Shown here in pieces: positions 33,061 to 43,745 of a stretch of DNA of 64,000 nucleotides (positions are counted from its first letter, which is position 1; each line of letters opens with the position of its first letter). The DNA is from Piezodorus guildinii (taxonomy: Eukaryota > Arthropoda > Insecta > Hemiptera > Pentatomidae). The notes below the pieces were generated by a model. That model made no database searches and was not told where the DNA came from. It saw nothing but the letters and a program-made list of their open reading frames with translations. The stretch covers positions 116,742,936-116,806,935 of the forward strand of contig CM041292.1 of assembly GCA_023052935.1 (NCBI GenBank), given 5' to 3'. The position numbers and the translations under genes were made by a program.

Positions 33061-33460
33061 ATTGTATATAACATAAATACAACAAAGAAAAGTGTTGAAT
33101 TATAAAAAAAAAGCATGAAAAGGCTTGTGAAGAAACTACCCAGCGGTAGAACTTCAATGATTATTTAATTAAGTAGATCCCGATTCCATCTTCTTTTCAA
33201 TTGCCTCGGAGTGTTGTCAGGAATATGTGAGGTTGATAGGTTGCAGACCAGAGGGTTTATGTGGATTGGGAAGTTGGAATCGAAATTGGTATGTCTGGTA
33301 CGAGAAAGGTCTGCAACAAATGGGATATTAAGGTCGTTATGGATGATTTTATTTGTGATGAAGAAGTAAGGAGCATTAGGATTTTGGATTGTAAGGATTT
33401 AATGCGGGAGGAATCAGATGGTTTAGTAGAGCTCCAAAGCTCGATTCCATGTGTCAAGAT
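33060..33460 (-). pseudogene. Jockey-like LINE 3' fragment
   Basis: The minus strand reads GIELWSSTKPSDSSRIKSLQ then SKILML, and after a frame change a stretch ending in an AT-rich 3' region that includes CTGGGTAGTTTCTTCACAAG, also present in the copy at 7250-7746. It is the same LINE family, with at least one frameshift. The 3' end is near 33060. Confidence 0.75.
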
Positions 33461-35140
33461 GGGCCTGATAATGGTGACATATATGAGCTATATTATAAGA
33501 AGTATGAATATTTTTTTCTGTTTGAAACTAATGAAAAACAATAAAATATATCAAATTCTCTTTTTATTATAATATTGTTGTAATTGAAATATCATTTAAA
33601 AATAATGTCATATATGCTTTTAAACAAAAATATACATGGAGAAAAGAGACAGGGCGATTAGGAAACATAAAAGATGTATATGTATAAAGGAGGAAAATCT
33701 TGAGTAAAGAGGTTAAGGAATATTTCAAGATAAAGCTTTTACGGAAAGGCGCCTCGGAGGGGGAGTGGCCAGCCAATGCACTGATTCACCGCGCGCATGC
33801 CTTCCTACCCCTGAAAATGGTGGTTTCCAGTCAGCTCCCTCCCAATAAATTTATTTAAAGTTAGATATATTGCTACATACATTCAAATACAGAGGGTAAT
33901 CTACACTAGTACTACAATGCCATGCAATAGGGTTGGCAACTCTATAAAGTATAATTTGGTGACATACGTTGTGCCTAGGAGACCAAGAGTTGCAGACGAT
34001 GCTCGCATCCTCCAAAAGTCGGCTCTGCAATCAAAGAAAAACACCGCTCTAGAATCCATTACAAAACTTTTTCGGAGACCGGCCACACATTATCGCCAGT
34101 AAATAACATCAGTCAAAGCTCATTATGAATGACTTTAAATGTGATTGTAGTACATGCATTTCCATGTTTTAATTTACTCATGATTCTTTTCTTATTTCTT
34201 CTAATATTAAATGATTAAAAATATTAAAAACAATTTACACGCTACAACAAAAACTCGGGTAATGTAATCTACATCATAAAATTTTATTAAAACAAAAATA
34301 AAAACTACATAATATTTTAGATAAAAATAACAGCAGTATATCATCATTGTATGATCTATCAAACTCTTCGATCAACAACTCAACTTGTAACTACATTAAA
34401 CAAATAATCAGGGTTTAGATAATGAGCATAAATCATGAAAGAAATTAAATTAAATATATCAACCAGTATGTTTGTATTGTAATTGTTCTCAGAGTATCTG
34501 CCTTGATTGCTGAGGATTCCCTATCTTACTGAAAATTCTCTATAAGATCTCAGTATCGTAAAATTAATGTTTAGTTTACCTTGAACAATGAAGTTTGAAT
34601 CCAATAAAAAAATACTATTTTTAAAATTTTGGAATTAAAAAAAATGTCTCAATTCATTAGCTATTAATCTGAAATACCCGCGGTTATTCTAAACTTAACA
34701 GGAAAATAAGTAGATTCTACCACTTACTAGTCATTTAAACCTTATTTATTATACCGTCGGGTTTATTATTTGTTTATTATATTTATGATTGTTTATATAT
34801 TCATAATACTAGTTATATTTTTTTTGTAATAAAATTTGTAATCTTTTGGACCTTTTACATCGAATACATAGGTGGCACCACCTTTCCTCCCCCCCATTTG
34901 TTAACCCCTTCTTGGTTTTATTAACCGAGAATTCAGCTTCTTTCTTTTTTATTTTATGTTATTGATATTTTTTAATCATTATTTGTGACTTATTATGATC
35001 TTGTGAAATAGTTCTGACATTTGAACAAGACATATCTAACGCCGTTTTATGAGACTAATATAAACTGATTTATTATTTTATGAGTTATTCGATTTCAACA
35101 CTCATATATTATACAATGTATTTTATTTAGTAGTAATTGT
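33461..35140. other. Mostly AT-rich stretch, no gene recognised
   Basis: Two small GC-richer patches occur: 33740-33845, and 33900-34110, where the plus strand is open for 61 codons (33917-34102) and the minus strand for 61 codons. Neither product resembles a known family. TACAGAGGGT at 33888-33897 matches the first bases of the Tc1 end at 39657 but has no partner nearby. Confidence 0.3.
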
Positions 35141-35144
35141 TTAA

Positions 35145-35352
35145 ATTATGGTTCCTCGATACGGTTGAGACGTAGAGAAAATCCGACGTGGGGATGGGCC
35201 CAAGGCCGTTGAACTTGATAAATAATCAATGTGCTCGGACCCGGGCTATGACAACAGAGCCGCGCTTTAACATCTGACCCAATTCCTCTATCGGAGCCTA
35301 CTTTTCTCATCTTTCCTCCACATCCCTCGAGGTATTCCGCTGTGATAAACAC
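35145..35352. promoter_or_regulatory. GC-richer island
   Basis: A compact GC-rich block (GACGTGGGGATGGGCCCAAG, CTCGGACCCGGGCTATGACA) in AT-rich DNA. A 68-codon minus-strand frame over it is unrecognised. Candidate regulatory DNA. Confidence 0.2.
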
Positions 35353-35439
35353 TCAATTAATAGATGATATTTAATATCGTTATAATTAAAGTCCAAAACT
35401 AGTAGAATATATGGCCAATATCCTATTTGAGGTCCCATT

Positions 35440-35745
35440 TATGTACATTTATTATCACTTCCACTTATATTTGAAATATATAGTAAGGGAAAGTATTGCA
35501 ATCGTGAAAATTTTCGAATTATAGTTTTCACTGGAAATACACGTTTTAGAGTGCCCTGAGTCCAAATGACCAAGTCCCGCAAAAAGGTGTCTTTTTGTGT
35601 GTGTCCGTGTGTAATAAGTCTAGCGCAAAACGAAAAGTCGTACGAAACTGAAGTTTCATATTAAAGTTAATTATACGCCTGAGATGTTACAACAACTTTT
35701 TCATCGATATCAGCTAACCAGATATTATCTACTATAATTATATCT
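35440..35745 (+). repeat. R1 5' part, plus strand (copy C, left arm)
   Basis: From CACTTATATTTGAAATATAT through GGAAAGTATTGCAATCGTG, the GTCCCGCAAAAAGGTGT block and the (GT)n block to AGATGTTACAACAACTTTTT. It is followed directly by R1 sequence on the opposite strand. Confidence 0.7.
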
Positions 35746-35749
35746 ACAC

Positions 35750-36298
35750 TAATTTCTTAAAGTGTCCGCTTTTCATCACTCTCCATTACCTTATGAAACT
35801 CAGTGGATAAGATAAAAAAATTCTAGGATCCTCAAAGGTCCAACGGTATATTGTACATGTATATCAATATAATTTTTATAAAAAAAAGATCTAACTGAAA
35901 CAATATTTCTGCAATTTTCTTCTTCAGTTGTTTATCAAATGCCAGTTTTTTATGAAATGTTAATAAAATGTAATGGTCATTTTTGTCGAATCCATAACAT
36001 TGAAGTACTTTAGAGAAAGGAAATTTTAAATATCGACATTTAAGTCCTTTTATTATATTCCAATCAGAATAAAACCTACATGATATTAAAGCCTATTAAA
36101 TTTTACAGCGGTAAAGCGAGTTTAATCAAAATCGTAAGGTAGCACTTCCGGTTAGCCGATTATAGTTAAAAGATTGCTGTAACATCCCGAGTGCATTGTC
36201 TTAAATATGAAATTTGTATATTGGGATTGGAAAAATTTCACAATCGCAATACTTTCCCTTATTATATCTTTACTTTCACTTTCCTATATATGAAATAT
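35750..36298 (-). repeat. R1, minus strand (copy C, right arm)
   Basis: The reverse complement runs from TATAGGAAAGTGAAAGTAAA and GGGAAAGTATTGCGATTGTG through AATTTAATAGGCTTTAATAT to ACAATATACCGTTGG and TAATGGAGAGTGATGAAAAG. This gives the R1 order on the minus strand. Its 5' end abuts the 5' end of copy D across the inserted SINE3, making a head-to-head pair. Confidence 0.7.
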
Positions 36299-36590
36299 GA
36301 GGAGCCCGTGGCTGAGTGACTAGCGCGCTAGTCTCTCATGCTATAGGTTGTGAGTTCGAATCCCAGTCCCAGCGGGGCTTTTATAAGGAAGTAATTAAAT
36401 GGGGATTCACTCAAAGCCTCTCCCCCGGGTATGTGAGAATCGTCAGCCAAACAGTGGCACTCATAAAATTAGACATAGGGAGTGATAACCCTATCCCACA
36501 AGATGCATCCAGAAACGTGAATGTAATCTCCCAGAAGACTTCACCACGAGACCCAGTGCCTGCGAGGCCTGTCGCGCCACTGGAAGAAGA
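36299..36590 (+). mobile_element. SINE3 copy 1, tRNA-derived SINE
   Basis: A perfect 13-bp duplication, ATATATGAAATAT, flanks it at 36286-36298 and 36591-36603. The tRNA-like head is GGAGCCCGTGGCTGAGTGAC with B-box GTGAGTTCGAATCCCA. The body contains GGGTATGTGAGAATCGTCAG and ACATAGGGAGTGATAACCCT, shared with the minus-strand copy at 46630-46846. A 97-codon frame through it is incidental. It landed at the centre of a head-to-head R1 pair. Confidence 0.85.
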
Positions 36591-36598
36591 ATATATGA

Positions 36599-37280
36599 AA
36601 TATATATAGTAAGAGGAAATATTGCGATCGTAAAAAAATTCCAATTCCAGTTTTTAACGGAAATACACGTTTTAGGGCCCCTTCTGTCTACATAACCAAG
36701 TCCCGAAAAAAGGTGTGAATATGTGGTAAGTCTAGCGCAAAAAGGCGAAAAGTCATAGAAAACTGAAATATCATCTTTCAGACAATACGGCCGAGATGTT
36801 ACATCAACGTTTTCTTGATAGTCGGCTGACCGGAAGATCTTCCATATACAATGCATTTTAAACCCTTTCACTCATAACGGCACTAGCGATGTTTATTAAA
36901 CTCACTTTAAAGATGTAAAATTTAATGGGCTTTAATATCATGTACGTTTCATTTTGATTGAAATAGTCTGACAGGACTTAAATGCTGATAGTTTAAATTT
37001 TCTATCTCTGAAGTAACTTTAATTTTGTAGAATTAAATAAATTGATCATATCATCCTGTTGGAAATGATAAAAAACAGGTAAATATATAAGTTGGACGGA
37101 TTTGATAATCAGCTATAGGAGGAAAAAGCAAAACTATTTTATTTTTTTTAATATAATAATAGTAATATACACATATAATATACCGTTGGAAAGCTAATGA
37201 TTTTAGAAAAAATAATTATCTCACACACAAAGCTGTAAAACGTCATGGAGAGTGATAAAAAGGGCTTAATCTTATAACTG
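36599..37280 (+). repeat. R1 interspersed repeat, copy D
   Basis: Starts GAAATATATATAGTAAGAGG, then the AATATTGCGATCG, GTCCCGAAAAAAGGTGT, TTTAATATCATGTACGTTTC and AATATACCGTTGGAAAGCTA blocks, ending TGGAGAGTGATAAAAAGGGC. The 3' end runs into a (TA)n tract. Confidence 0.75.
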
Positions 37281-37282
37281 AT

Positions 37283-37347
<65 letters not shown>
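37281..37347. repeat. (TA)n microsatellite
   Basis: About 33 uninterrupted TA units directly following R1 copy D. Confidence 0.95.
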
Positions 37348-37348
<1 letters not shown>

Positions 37349-37507
37349 CAGTTTTTACGTAATATTCACTCACTCAAAAATTTATTTTCAACTTAAAAAT
37401 GTTCTAAGGCACAAATTAATAATGCTAATATTAGATAAAAGAAATAATTTATTTATTTTAATTTCAACATTAATATAAGACGAGACAGAAGTCATTTGTT
37501 AAGCATA

Positions 37508-38173
37508 CGTCAAAAAAGTTTCCATATACTTTCTATATTAATCCTATTTGTTGTACTATGACCGTATTTCTAGTGTTATATGTATAAATATTTTCTCTAT
37601 AACCAAATCTCAGTTCAGTATTTACTTTACATGGGCCAGGGAAAATGATTTATTTTCAATATGAACATTTCTCGTGATTTGAGAGAGGTCATGGTTCGCA
37701 GGGCTTATCTACAAAAAAAAATTGCATATTTGTTAAATAAGCCACATGCTACTGCACAGTATGGACTAAAAAGACATAGAGAGTTAAAAAGTTTGAAGGA
37801 TATAACATGTGCTGGAAGACAGAAGACTGGAGAATCGACAGCCATCCTTGCTGAAGTCTGAAAATCCTCACACTACCGACACCTAAATGGCCATCATAAT
37901 AAATAGGGACTATGGGATTCAAGCCCACCCAGAAACGGAAAGATACAGTGGTCGAGTCGCCCTTTTTCATTAAGTTAAACCAGTAGAAGCAGCTATAATT
38001 TGCTAGGGTTTGTAAATGAACCCAAAAATGTCTGGGAACGGGTCATATTCTCTTAAGAATCCAAATTTAATATTTTTGGGCCAGATGGAAGGTCAAAAAT
38101 CTGGAGGAAATAAATCTCAAGGAATTCAAAACTAAGATTTTATTCATGGGTGTATCGAAACTTTTTAACAGTG
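37508..38173 (+). mobile_element. Tc1-like relic A, internally deleted
   Basis: TA dinucleotides at 37506-37507 and 38174-38175 bound the element. The right end read inward (TACACTGTTAAAAAGTTTCG) matches the left end (TACGTCAAAAAAGTTTC) with substitutions. From 37661 the plus strand encodes MNISRDLREVMVRRAYLQKK...KRHRELKSLKD, the N-terminal helix-turn-helix region of Tc1-type transposases. After frameshifts near 37980-38105 come residues resembling NVWERVIFS...SKFNIFGPDGRSK, the segment around the first catalytic Asp, which I cannot confirm. The middle and C-terminal parts are missing. Confidence 0.7.
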
Positions 38174-38319
38174 TACGCACATTACATATAGCGATGTGTT
38201 TGTGGAACGATCGAATTTGATTACGATCTATAATATAGAGAATGTTTAGCCTACTGGAACAAAAGTGTTTTATAAATGATACAAGTTTTTTTCAGTCCAG
38301 CGCACGGTCTAGGAATACG

Positions 38320-38600
38320 CTGATTGCCATTCTTCCAAGTTATTCCTGGGCAGAACAGATGAGTGACCCTCAAAGCGGACAGACGACACAGCGACACGTG
38401 ACTACGGGCCGACCGGAGACGAGAGATGGTACTAATTAGCTAGGGACTAATGAAATGGCCCTCACGCACACCTGTACACTCCCCCTGCCCACTCTAAAAA
38501 TCTATAAAATTATCAAGCCGGCCACCACACGCTCATATTCTGTCCACCTTCCTGTCCGCTTCCGCGCCTCACACGGGTCAAAACCACACTCCTCAAACCA
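38320..38600. promoter_or_regulatory. GC-richer island between two Tc1 relics
   Basis: Contains GACACAGCGACACGTGACTA (an E-box CACGTG) and CCGGCCACCACACGCTCATA. It has no frame of interest and no repeat match. Candidate regulatory DNA. Confidence 0.2.
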
Positions 38601-38884
38601 CTTCTCTATTTAATTAACACAAAGAAGTTCATGTCTAGCAAAAAATCTTAGATCTAAAGATCCATTTCTTTCAAAATGTTTGTCTGACATTGTTTTATTT
38701 CTATACTAAATATTATTCTTCAATTGATTGTTTTTAAAATATTTATTATGTTCCGATTTGATATTCATCAATGATTTCAATACACATTAAACTCTTATAA
38801 TTATTTTATATTGTGTTCAAATTATTATATTGATTTATTTCATGTTTTTATTAGTGTTTCCTTCTACTTAATCTATACGCATTT

Positions 38885-39657
38885 GGTTACTTTTGGGCGA
38901 TTCACTGAATACAGAGTTTCAACCAAGGAACGTTAGGACTACAGTAAAACACGTCGGCGGCAATGTGATAATTTAGGGCTACATGGCATCAAATGGTGTT
39001 AGAAAGTTATGCTTCGTTGAAAGTATAATGAATGGTGAAAGGTATGGAGACATTTTGCGACATAATCTGCTATCCAATGCTAATCAAGTAGGACTGGAGG
39101 ATACGTTTATATTTCAGCAAGACAACGATCCTAAACACAGCCAGAAAAACGAAGGAATGGTTATTGTACAATGTACGGAGACAAGACCCATCAGTCTCTG
39201 GATATAAATCCCATTGAACATTTATTGTATATTTGGTTATGGGATTTAAGGTAAGAAAACACAAAATTTCTTCAAAAAATGTGTTAAAAGATGTGTCGTT
39301 AGAGGAATAGAAAAAAATCATACCTGAACTCACGGAAAATATTTTTTGATGCAAAGAAATTAACAAGCTATGATTGATGCCAAAGGAATGATAACAAAAT
39401 ACTAATAACTTTTATTTACTTAAATAGGATATTTTTTTATTAATAAATGGCTGTGCCAATATTTTTTTTACTTACATTTTTACAATGTATTTTCCTCATT
39501 CATTTCTACCTTATTATTTCATTTTTTTTTTTTTTTTGCTATATCTATTGCTTTTAATATTTATTCAAAAATAAAATTTATTGCTCAATAATAAGTTATA
39601 TACTTTAAGAATTAAATGGAAAAAACCGGGTGTGCCAATAATTATTTTGACCCTCTG
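38885..39657 (+). mobile_element. Tc1-like relic B, 5'-truncated
   Basis: The plus strand reads NTEFQPRNVRTTVKHVGGNV, then from 38983 MASNGVRKLCFVESIMNGER and FIFQQDNDPKHSQKN (second catalytic Asp in QQDNDPKH). After a frameshift comes SLDINPIEHLLYIW (the SPDLNPIEHLW region holding the third acidic residue, Glu). The 3' inverted-repeat end GGCACACCCGG reads outward to TGACCCTCTG at 39657, followed by TA. Several stops and frameshifts are present. Its end sequence differs from relic A, so it is a different Tc1 family. Confidence 0.8.
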
Positions 39658-39659
39658 TA

Positions 39660-40180
39660 TATGTTATTAATATTTCATACAATATTCTTATTTCCAAAAG
39701 TGAATTGTTAATGTTGAAAATATTTTTTGATTGTTTATTTAGTCATTTAACTATTTCATATGAATACATTAACTTAAGCTAATTACAATGTAAATAAATT
39801 CCTACTAAGAGATTAGAAAATACTTAACCAAAAAAGGGATAAATAACAAACAAAAAAGTTGACCCGTTTCATTAAAACATAACCAAAATAACAATAACAA
39901 TAAAATAAACATCATCCATTCCATTCTCTAACCATTGAAAAGCTCATAAACCCAGTCACTGAAAGTAAAACTTTATACCACGGATCTTACGAATTTTGAA
40001 AATTTACGATTATAATCGTTATATAAATATAAAATTAAATACTTATTGATATCAGGTAGGTTTTATTCTGATTGATAAAGTTTAATCTTTATATTGATCC
40101 AAAATAGACTTATTCTAAAAAGCGGAATCAAGAACTATAAAATCGAATCACAAGAAGAACCAACAGGAATATTTAATCCC
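39660..40180. other. AT-rich stretch with an R1 fragment
   Basis: Part of it (about 39960-40090) matches R1 with substitutions (TATCAGGTAGGTTTTATTCT, compare TATCATGTAGGTTTCATTCT in copy B). No gene was seen. Confidence 0.4.
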
Positions 40181-40485
40181 CTTGACAGCCGAAGATAGCC
40201 CCCGCAGACAAACAGAAGCTCACCGGGAGGCCTGCATATCGAGCGGATAATCGGATCGCAAGGGTTGAGCTCTTCACTAATTGTTTCCTAATGCCTCATT
40301 GTGCCCGCACTCTAATCTCGGATATTGTCTCCTCTCCTGCCTGTTATTGTAGCACTTATTGTCAGGGGATAAACCCTATGGCAAACCTTTACCCTTCACT
40401 TTGTTTGCCTAGTGCTGCAATTTGGATTAGGCCGTACTTGAGCAGCCAAACAATAATATGTCAACTATCGCTAAGGTGATTGCAT
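40180..40485. promoter_or_regulatory. GC-richer island
   Basis: Contains GAAGCTCACCGGGAGGCCTG and CCTCATTGTGCCCGCACTCT. A 62-codon plus-strand frame (40291-40479) is Cys/Pro-rich and unrecognised. Candidate regulatory DNA. Confidence 0.2.
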
Positions 40486-40639
40486 GTCAAATATAGAACT
40501 TTACAATATATCGATAAGGAGTTAGATATTTGCCAGATGGCAGATTCTCTTACGGTTTTTCTTACCGAAAAAAATTATTAATTATTATTTTTACTTAGCT
40601 GTGTATAAAGTACATAAAAATATTATATATACATTTACA

Positions 40640-40872
40640 ACTAATAAGGGTCTTGGGCTCAGTGCATACATTCGTACTGTTTCTTGGCGGACGGTCACAG
40701 AATAAGGTGACTAGGTCATGCTGGACTCTGACACAAGGTTTTATCCCCATGTTTAGGTAACCACTTTATAAAAACTGGGTAGGCCCCAGGAGAGACTCCA
40801 TACCCTAGGTTCGCCCCCCTGGCTGGACTAATAGAATAAATACTATTTGAAAACAGAACCCGGAGAATAGTT
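40640..40872 (-). mobile_element. SINE2 copy (3' body)
   Basis: Matches the full SINE2 at 51467-51783 over AAGGGTCTTGGGCTCAGTGC, CATTCGTACTGTTTCTTGG, ACCACTTTATAAAAACTGGG and CTGGACTAATAGAATAAATA. The tRNA head is reduced to traces of AACCCGGAGAA. Confidence 0.7.
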
Positions 40873-40889
40873 ACTTGTAATACAGTAGG

Positions 40890-41125
40890 CTATTATTTTT
40901 GAAGGAAATATTACGATGATGAAAAATTTTAAAAGAAGTTTTCAACGAAAATAGACGTTTTAGATTCCTCCGAGTAAAAATAAACAGATATTCCAAGTCC
41001 TGTCGAGTATATTATGTAAGTTTTGCTGAACAACAGAAATACAGGGAGTGAAAGCTGAAAGTTGTGGTAAATTGCGATAGTGAATTATCACACACTTTCA
41101 GCGTACTACAATAAATTTACTAAAA
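40890..41125 (+). repeat. R1 fragment, strongly diverged
   Basis: AAGGAAATATTACGATGATG, TTTTCAACGAAAATAGACGT and CCAAGTCCTGTCGAGTA follow the R1 5' order with many substitutions. Confidence 0.45.
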
Positions 41126-42106
41126 ATGTTTTTTTTTATTACATATCTTTGTAAAAACATTATTTTCTTTTTAATTTAATAAAATTAATGTTAAGTTTTA
41201 TAAATGGTGTTTCTAACTTAAAAGAAAAAAAAATTTACATAATGTACCTATATATTACAATTATTTTGATGTAACTTTTGTAGTTTTATGTTATTGTCTT
41301 GACTTTATTAAAAATAGTTATACCTTTCCCCTCTTTTTTACTTTCGTGAAAGTGATTTACGTACTTACTTGCCTATCTTTTATCTCGTGTAGCCTTAGGC
41401 CAGAGCCTTAAGTCTTATTTCAAAACAAACAGTAATACAAAGCTAAATTATACCTATACAGTTAGTTTATGAGTCAAGTTAGAATTAGAACTAGGATATT
41501 TTCGGAAAAAATCAGTTTTGATACTAAAGTTAGTACCATACAACATTCATCATTTCATTCATTTCTCATTTAAAAAAAAAATTATTTTTTATCACATTAA
41601 TAATTTAAATGTGGTCCTATATCTTTGTATAGGGAACGAAAATATACGATATATTTTTAATGCTTTATTTTTTTACACGATAAAAATTGTTCTTCTGTTA
41701 TTATGCATTACATTCTGTTAATTAGGCATGACATTGGCATAAAATTTTATAAATGCATAATTTACAGAACGTAAATTAGATAATAGTAACTTTAGAGTTT
41801 ATTATTGATATATTAAAACTCATAAAAAGGTAAACAATTAAAATATATCATATATATATATATATATATATATTACATATGTTACATAATATATTATATA
41901 AATATATATATATTATATACAAATAACAAAATGGTAATAAAAATACCCTTTTATGTTATACCTTTTTAATGGATCAAATGAAGATGTTAATTAAGAAGGC
42001 TAATTTAGAAGATTAAACAAAGACCAATTAAGCTGTCATGTTCCCTCACACCACCAATTACCATTATTTTAATGCATCTTACTAGCAACAACCGATATTC
42101 TGGAGT

Positions 42107-42145
<39 letters not shown>

Positions 42146-42290
42146 ATAACCTTTTAGAGATTCAGAAGGATGATGTTTAATATTTTATTGTAGTATTTGT
42201 TTTAAAGTATACTTGTTTGAAATAAGATAGTAACAGATAATAATAGAAGTGCTTTTGAATGATCATGTTTATATGAATTATCGAATAGTT
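41126..42290. other. AT-rich stretch with (TA)n and poly(T)
   Basis: (TA)n near 41850-41913 and a T run at 42112-42138. A 67-codon frame (41518-41721) is hydrophobic, low-complexity and unrecognised. Confidence 0.35.
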
Positions 42291-42377
42291 GACCTATTAA
42301 CGAATATGAAGGATGAGGAGGGTTGACTCAGGTGGAGGTAAAAAAAGATTTGAAAATATTGAAAAACTATTCATTAT

Positions 42378-42414
42378 CCAACGTTTCGACCCACGTAACA
42401 GGTCTCCATCAGGG
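42378..42414 (-). ncRNA. Hammerhead-like motif, copy b
   Basis: The minus strand reads CCTGATGGA, a GACC-loop-GGTC stem with an intervening TGTTACGTG, then GAAACGTTGG. Compared with copy a the stem sequence differs but pairing is kept. The first box is CTGATGG rather than CTGATGA, so the core is imperfect. Confidence 0.35.
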
Positions 42415-42812
42415 CTAAAAAATAACAAAATACAATGTGTTTCATTAATATAAGACCTTGAAAAGTTAACAAAATAAAAAAACAACCAATAAAGATCAGA
42501 AAGTAATAAAAAAAAAAGTAATAAAAGCTGGAAAAAAAAAATAATAAGTAATAAATCGATCATGAATTTTTAGTAAATAAGTAAGATTAGAAATTAATAT
42601 ACCTAACTATGAAGATAAATTAAGGATGACTAAGTAAAGAAAAACACTCATTCTCGCAAAGCCACCATGATAATGACCGACAAAGGGGTAGAATTAAATA
42701 GGGAAAACTATAATTAAATTGAAACTATTAGTTGTTTCATTTAATGACCGCTATCCGGTGGGACTAATTCATTTCATACATTGTTAATAAGTTGTAAACT
42801 ATTTATTGTCTG

Positions 42813-42849
42813 CCAACGTTTTGACCACCCTTGTAGTACATCATCAGGG
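42813..42849 (-). ncRNA. Hammerhead-like motif, copy c
   Basis: The minus strand reads CCTGATGATGT, ACTAC-AAGG-GTGGT (a 5-bp stem with one G-U), then CAAAACGTTGGC. The second box is AAAA instead of GAAA. Confidence 0.3.
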
Positions 42850-43196
42850 CGACTGTAGGCAGGAGCTCACAACAGATTTACTAACTATTTATTACTAATC
42901 AAATAAATAAACTTGTTCATCAAAGTGTTTCATTGTTTCTCTTTTACAAACTGCTACCGGGGAATAATTTCCTTCTGGATTAATGTAAAGTTATCTTTAA
43001 TTTATTTTCATAAACTTGTGTTAACTATATTAAACTCTGATCTTACATATTTTAGTATTAATTCATTTTGCTTTTTTAAACTCATTATTAACTTTTTATT
43101 TAATTTTGTTATCACCCTTTCATTTTTTTTTATTCTGCCTTTTTTCATGGTCATACATTTATCTAACATCTCCATCGTATTTTGTTATGTTTTTAG

Positions 43197-43233
43197 CCCT
43201 GATGAAGATTTGCAACGATGGCCGAAACGTTGG
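43197..43233 (+). ncRNA. Hammerhead-like motif, copy d
   Basis: The plus strand reads CCCTGATGAAGATTTGCAAC then GATGGCCGAAACGTTGG. Both boxes are intact, but the stem between them is poor. Confidence 0.3.
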
Positions 43234-43439
43234 ATAATACATAGGTATTCATTATTTTTTAATCTTTTTTGAGCACCACCCGAACTATCTCATCCTTCAC
43301 AGACTATCCTTCTACACTGATAATTATAAAATAATCTAATATGTTAATGCAGTAATATAAAATTTCATTGTTTCATGAACGTTCGTTAACCGAATCACTT
43401 TAACAATGATTCAGTATATAAAGAAACAGGAGCATTGTA

Positions 43440-43745
43440 CATAGGGTTCTCTGCATTGGTTTAACTCCGACCGAGGCAACTTTCCCAAGACATAACTCCC
43501 CTCCCCCGCTATAAAAGGAAGCACTCGACAACCCTCGGAAAAACATTTGCATACCCTCGAAGGGCCGACCCTCCCAGGGAGGGTGCCGTAGACGATGACA
43601 TACGGGGAGCGGAGTGCAGGTGCCCGCAGCCCAGCTGTTCCACTCTCCAGTGCACTTCTTCTGATTAGCGGAACAGATTGGTTACGCTGCGCTGGAGAAG
43701 TGTACAATCTTCAAGAGCTTGTTTACAGTTTTGGCGTGGCGTAAG
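43440..43745 (+). promoter_or_regulatory. GC-rich island with TATA-box-like core
   Basis: GCTATAAAAGG at about 43508-43518 is a strong TATA-box match set in GC-rich DNA, the only such case seen in this window. Downstream are a perfect inverted repeat ACCCTCCC-A-GGGAGGGT (about 43567-43583) and GC-rich, non-repetitive sequence to 43745. The minus strand is open for 98 codons (43411-43707) without family resemblance. It could be a promoter with an untranslated exon; no transcript evidence is available here. Confidence 0.3.

Larger units (their letters stand above)
42300..43305. repeat. R2 foldback repeat with inverted ends
   Basis: The left end (about 42300-42430, read on minus) and right end (about 43180-43305, read on plus) match. 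Both show TTTTTAGCCCTGATG, then a hairpin segment, CGAAACGTTGGATAAT, an A/T-rich run with AATCTTTTTT, and a final CTCATCCTTCA or similar. The inverted ends are about 115-125 bp and the total is about 1 kb. A further motif copy lies inside (42813-42849, minus). A decayed end of the same family is at 52660-52775. A 119-codon hydrophobic frame (42913-43272) is not recognised. The class is unknown. Confidence 0.55.

Noticed and set aside
33888..33912. Tc1-like end (TACAGAGGGT)
   Set aside because: Only 10 bp match the Tc1 relic end at 39657, and no second end or coding remnant adjoins it.
36300..36375. Possible tRNA gene
   Set aside because: It is the head of SINE3, flanked with its body by a 13-bp target duplication.
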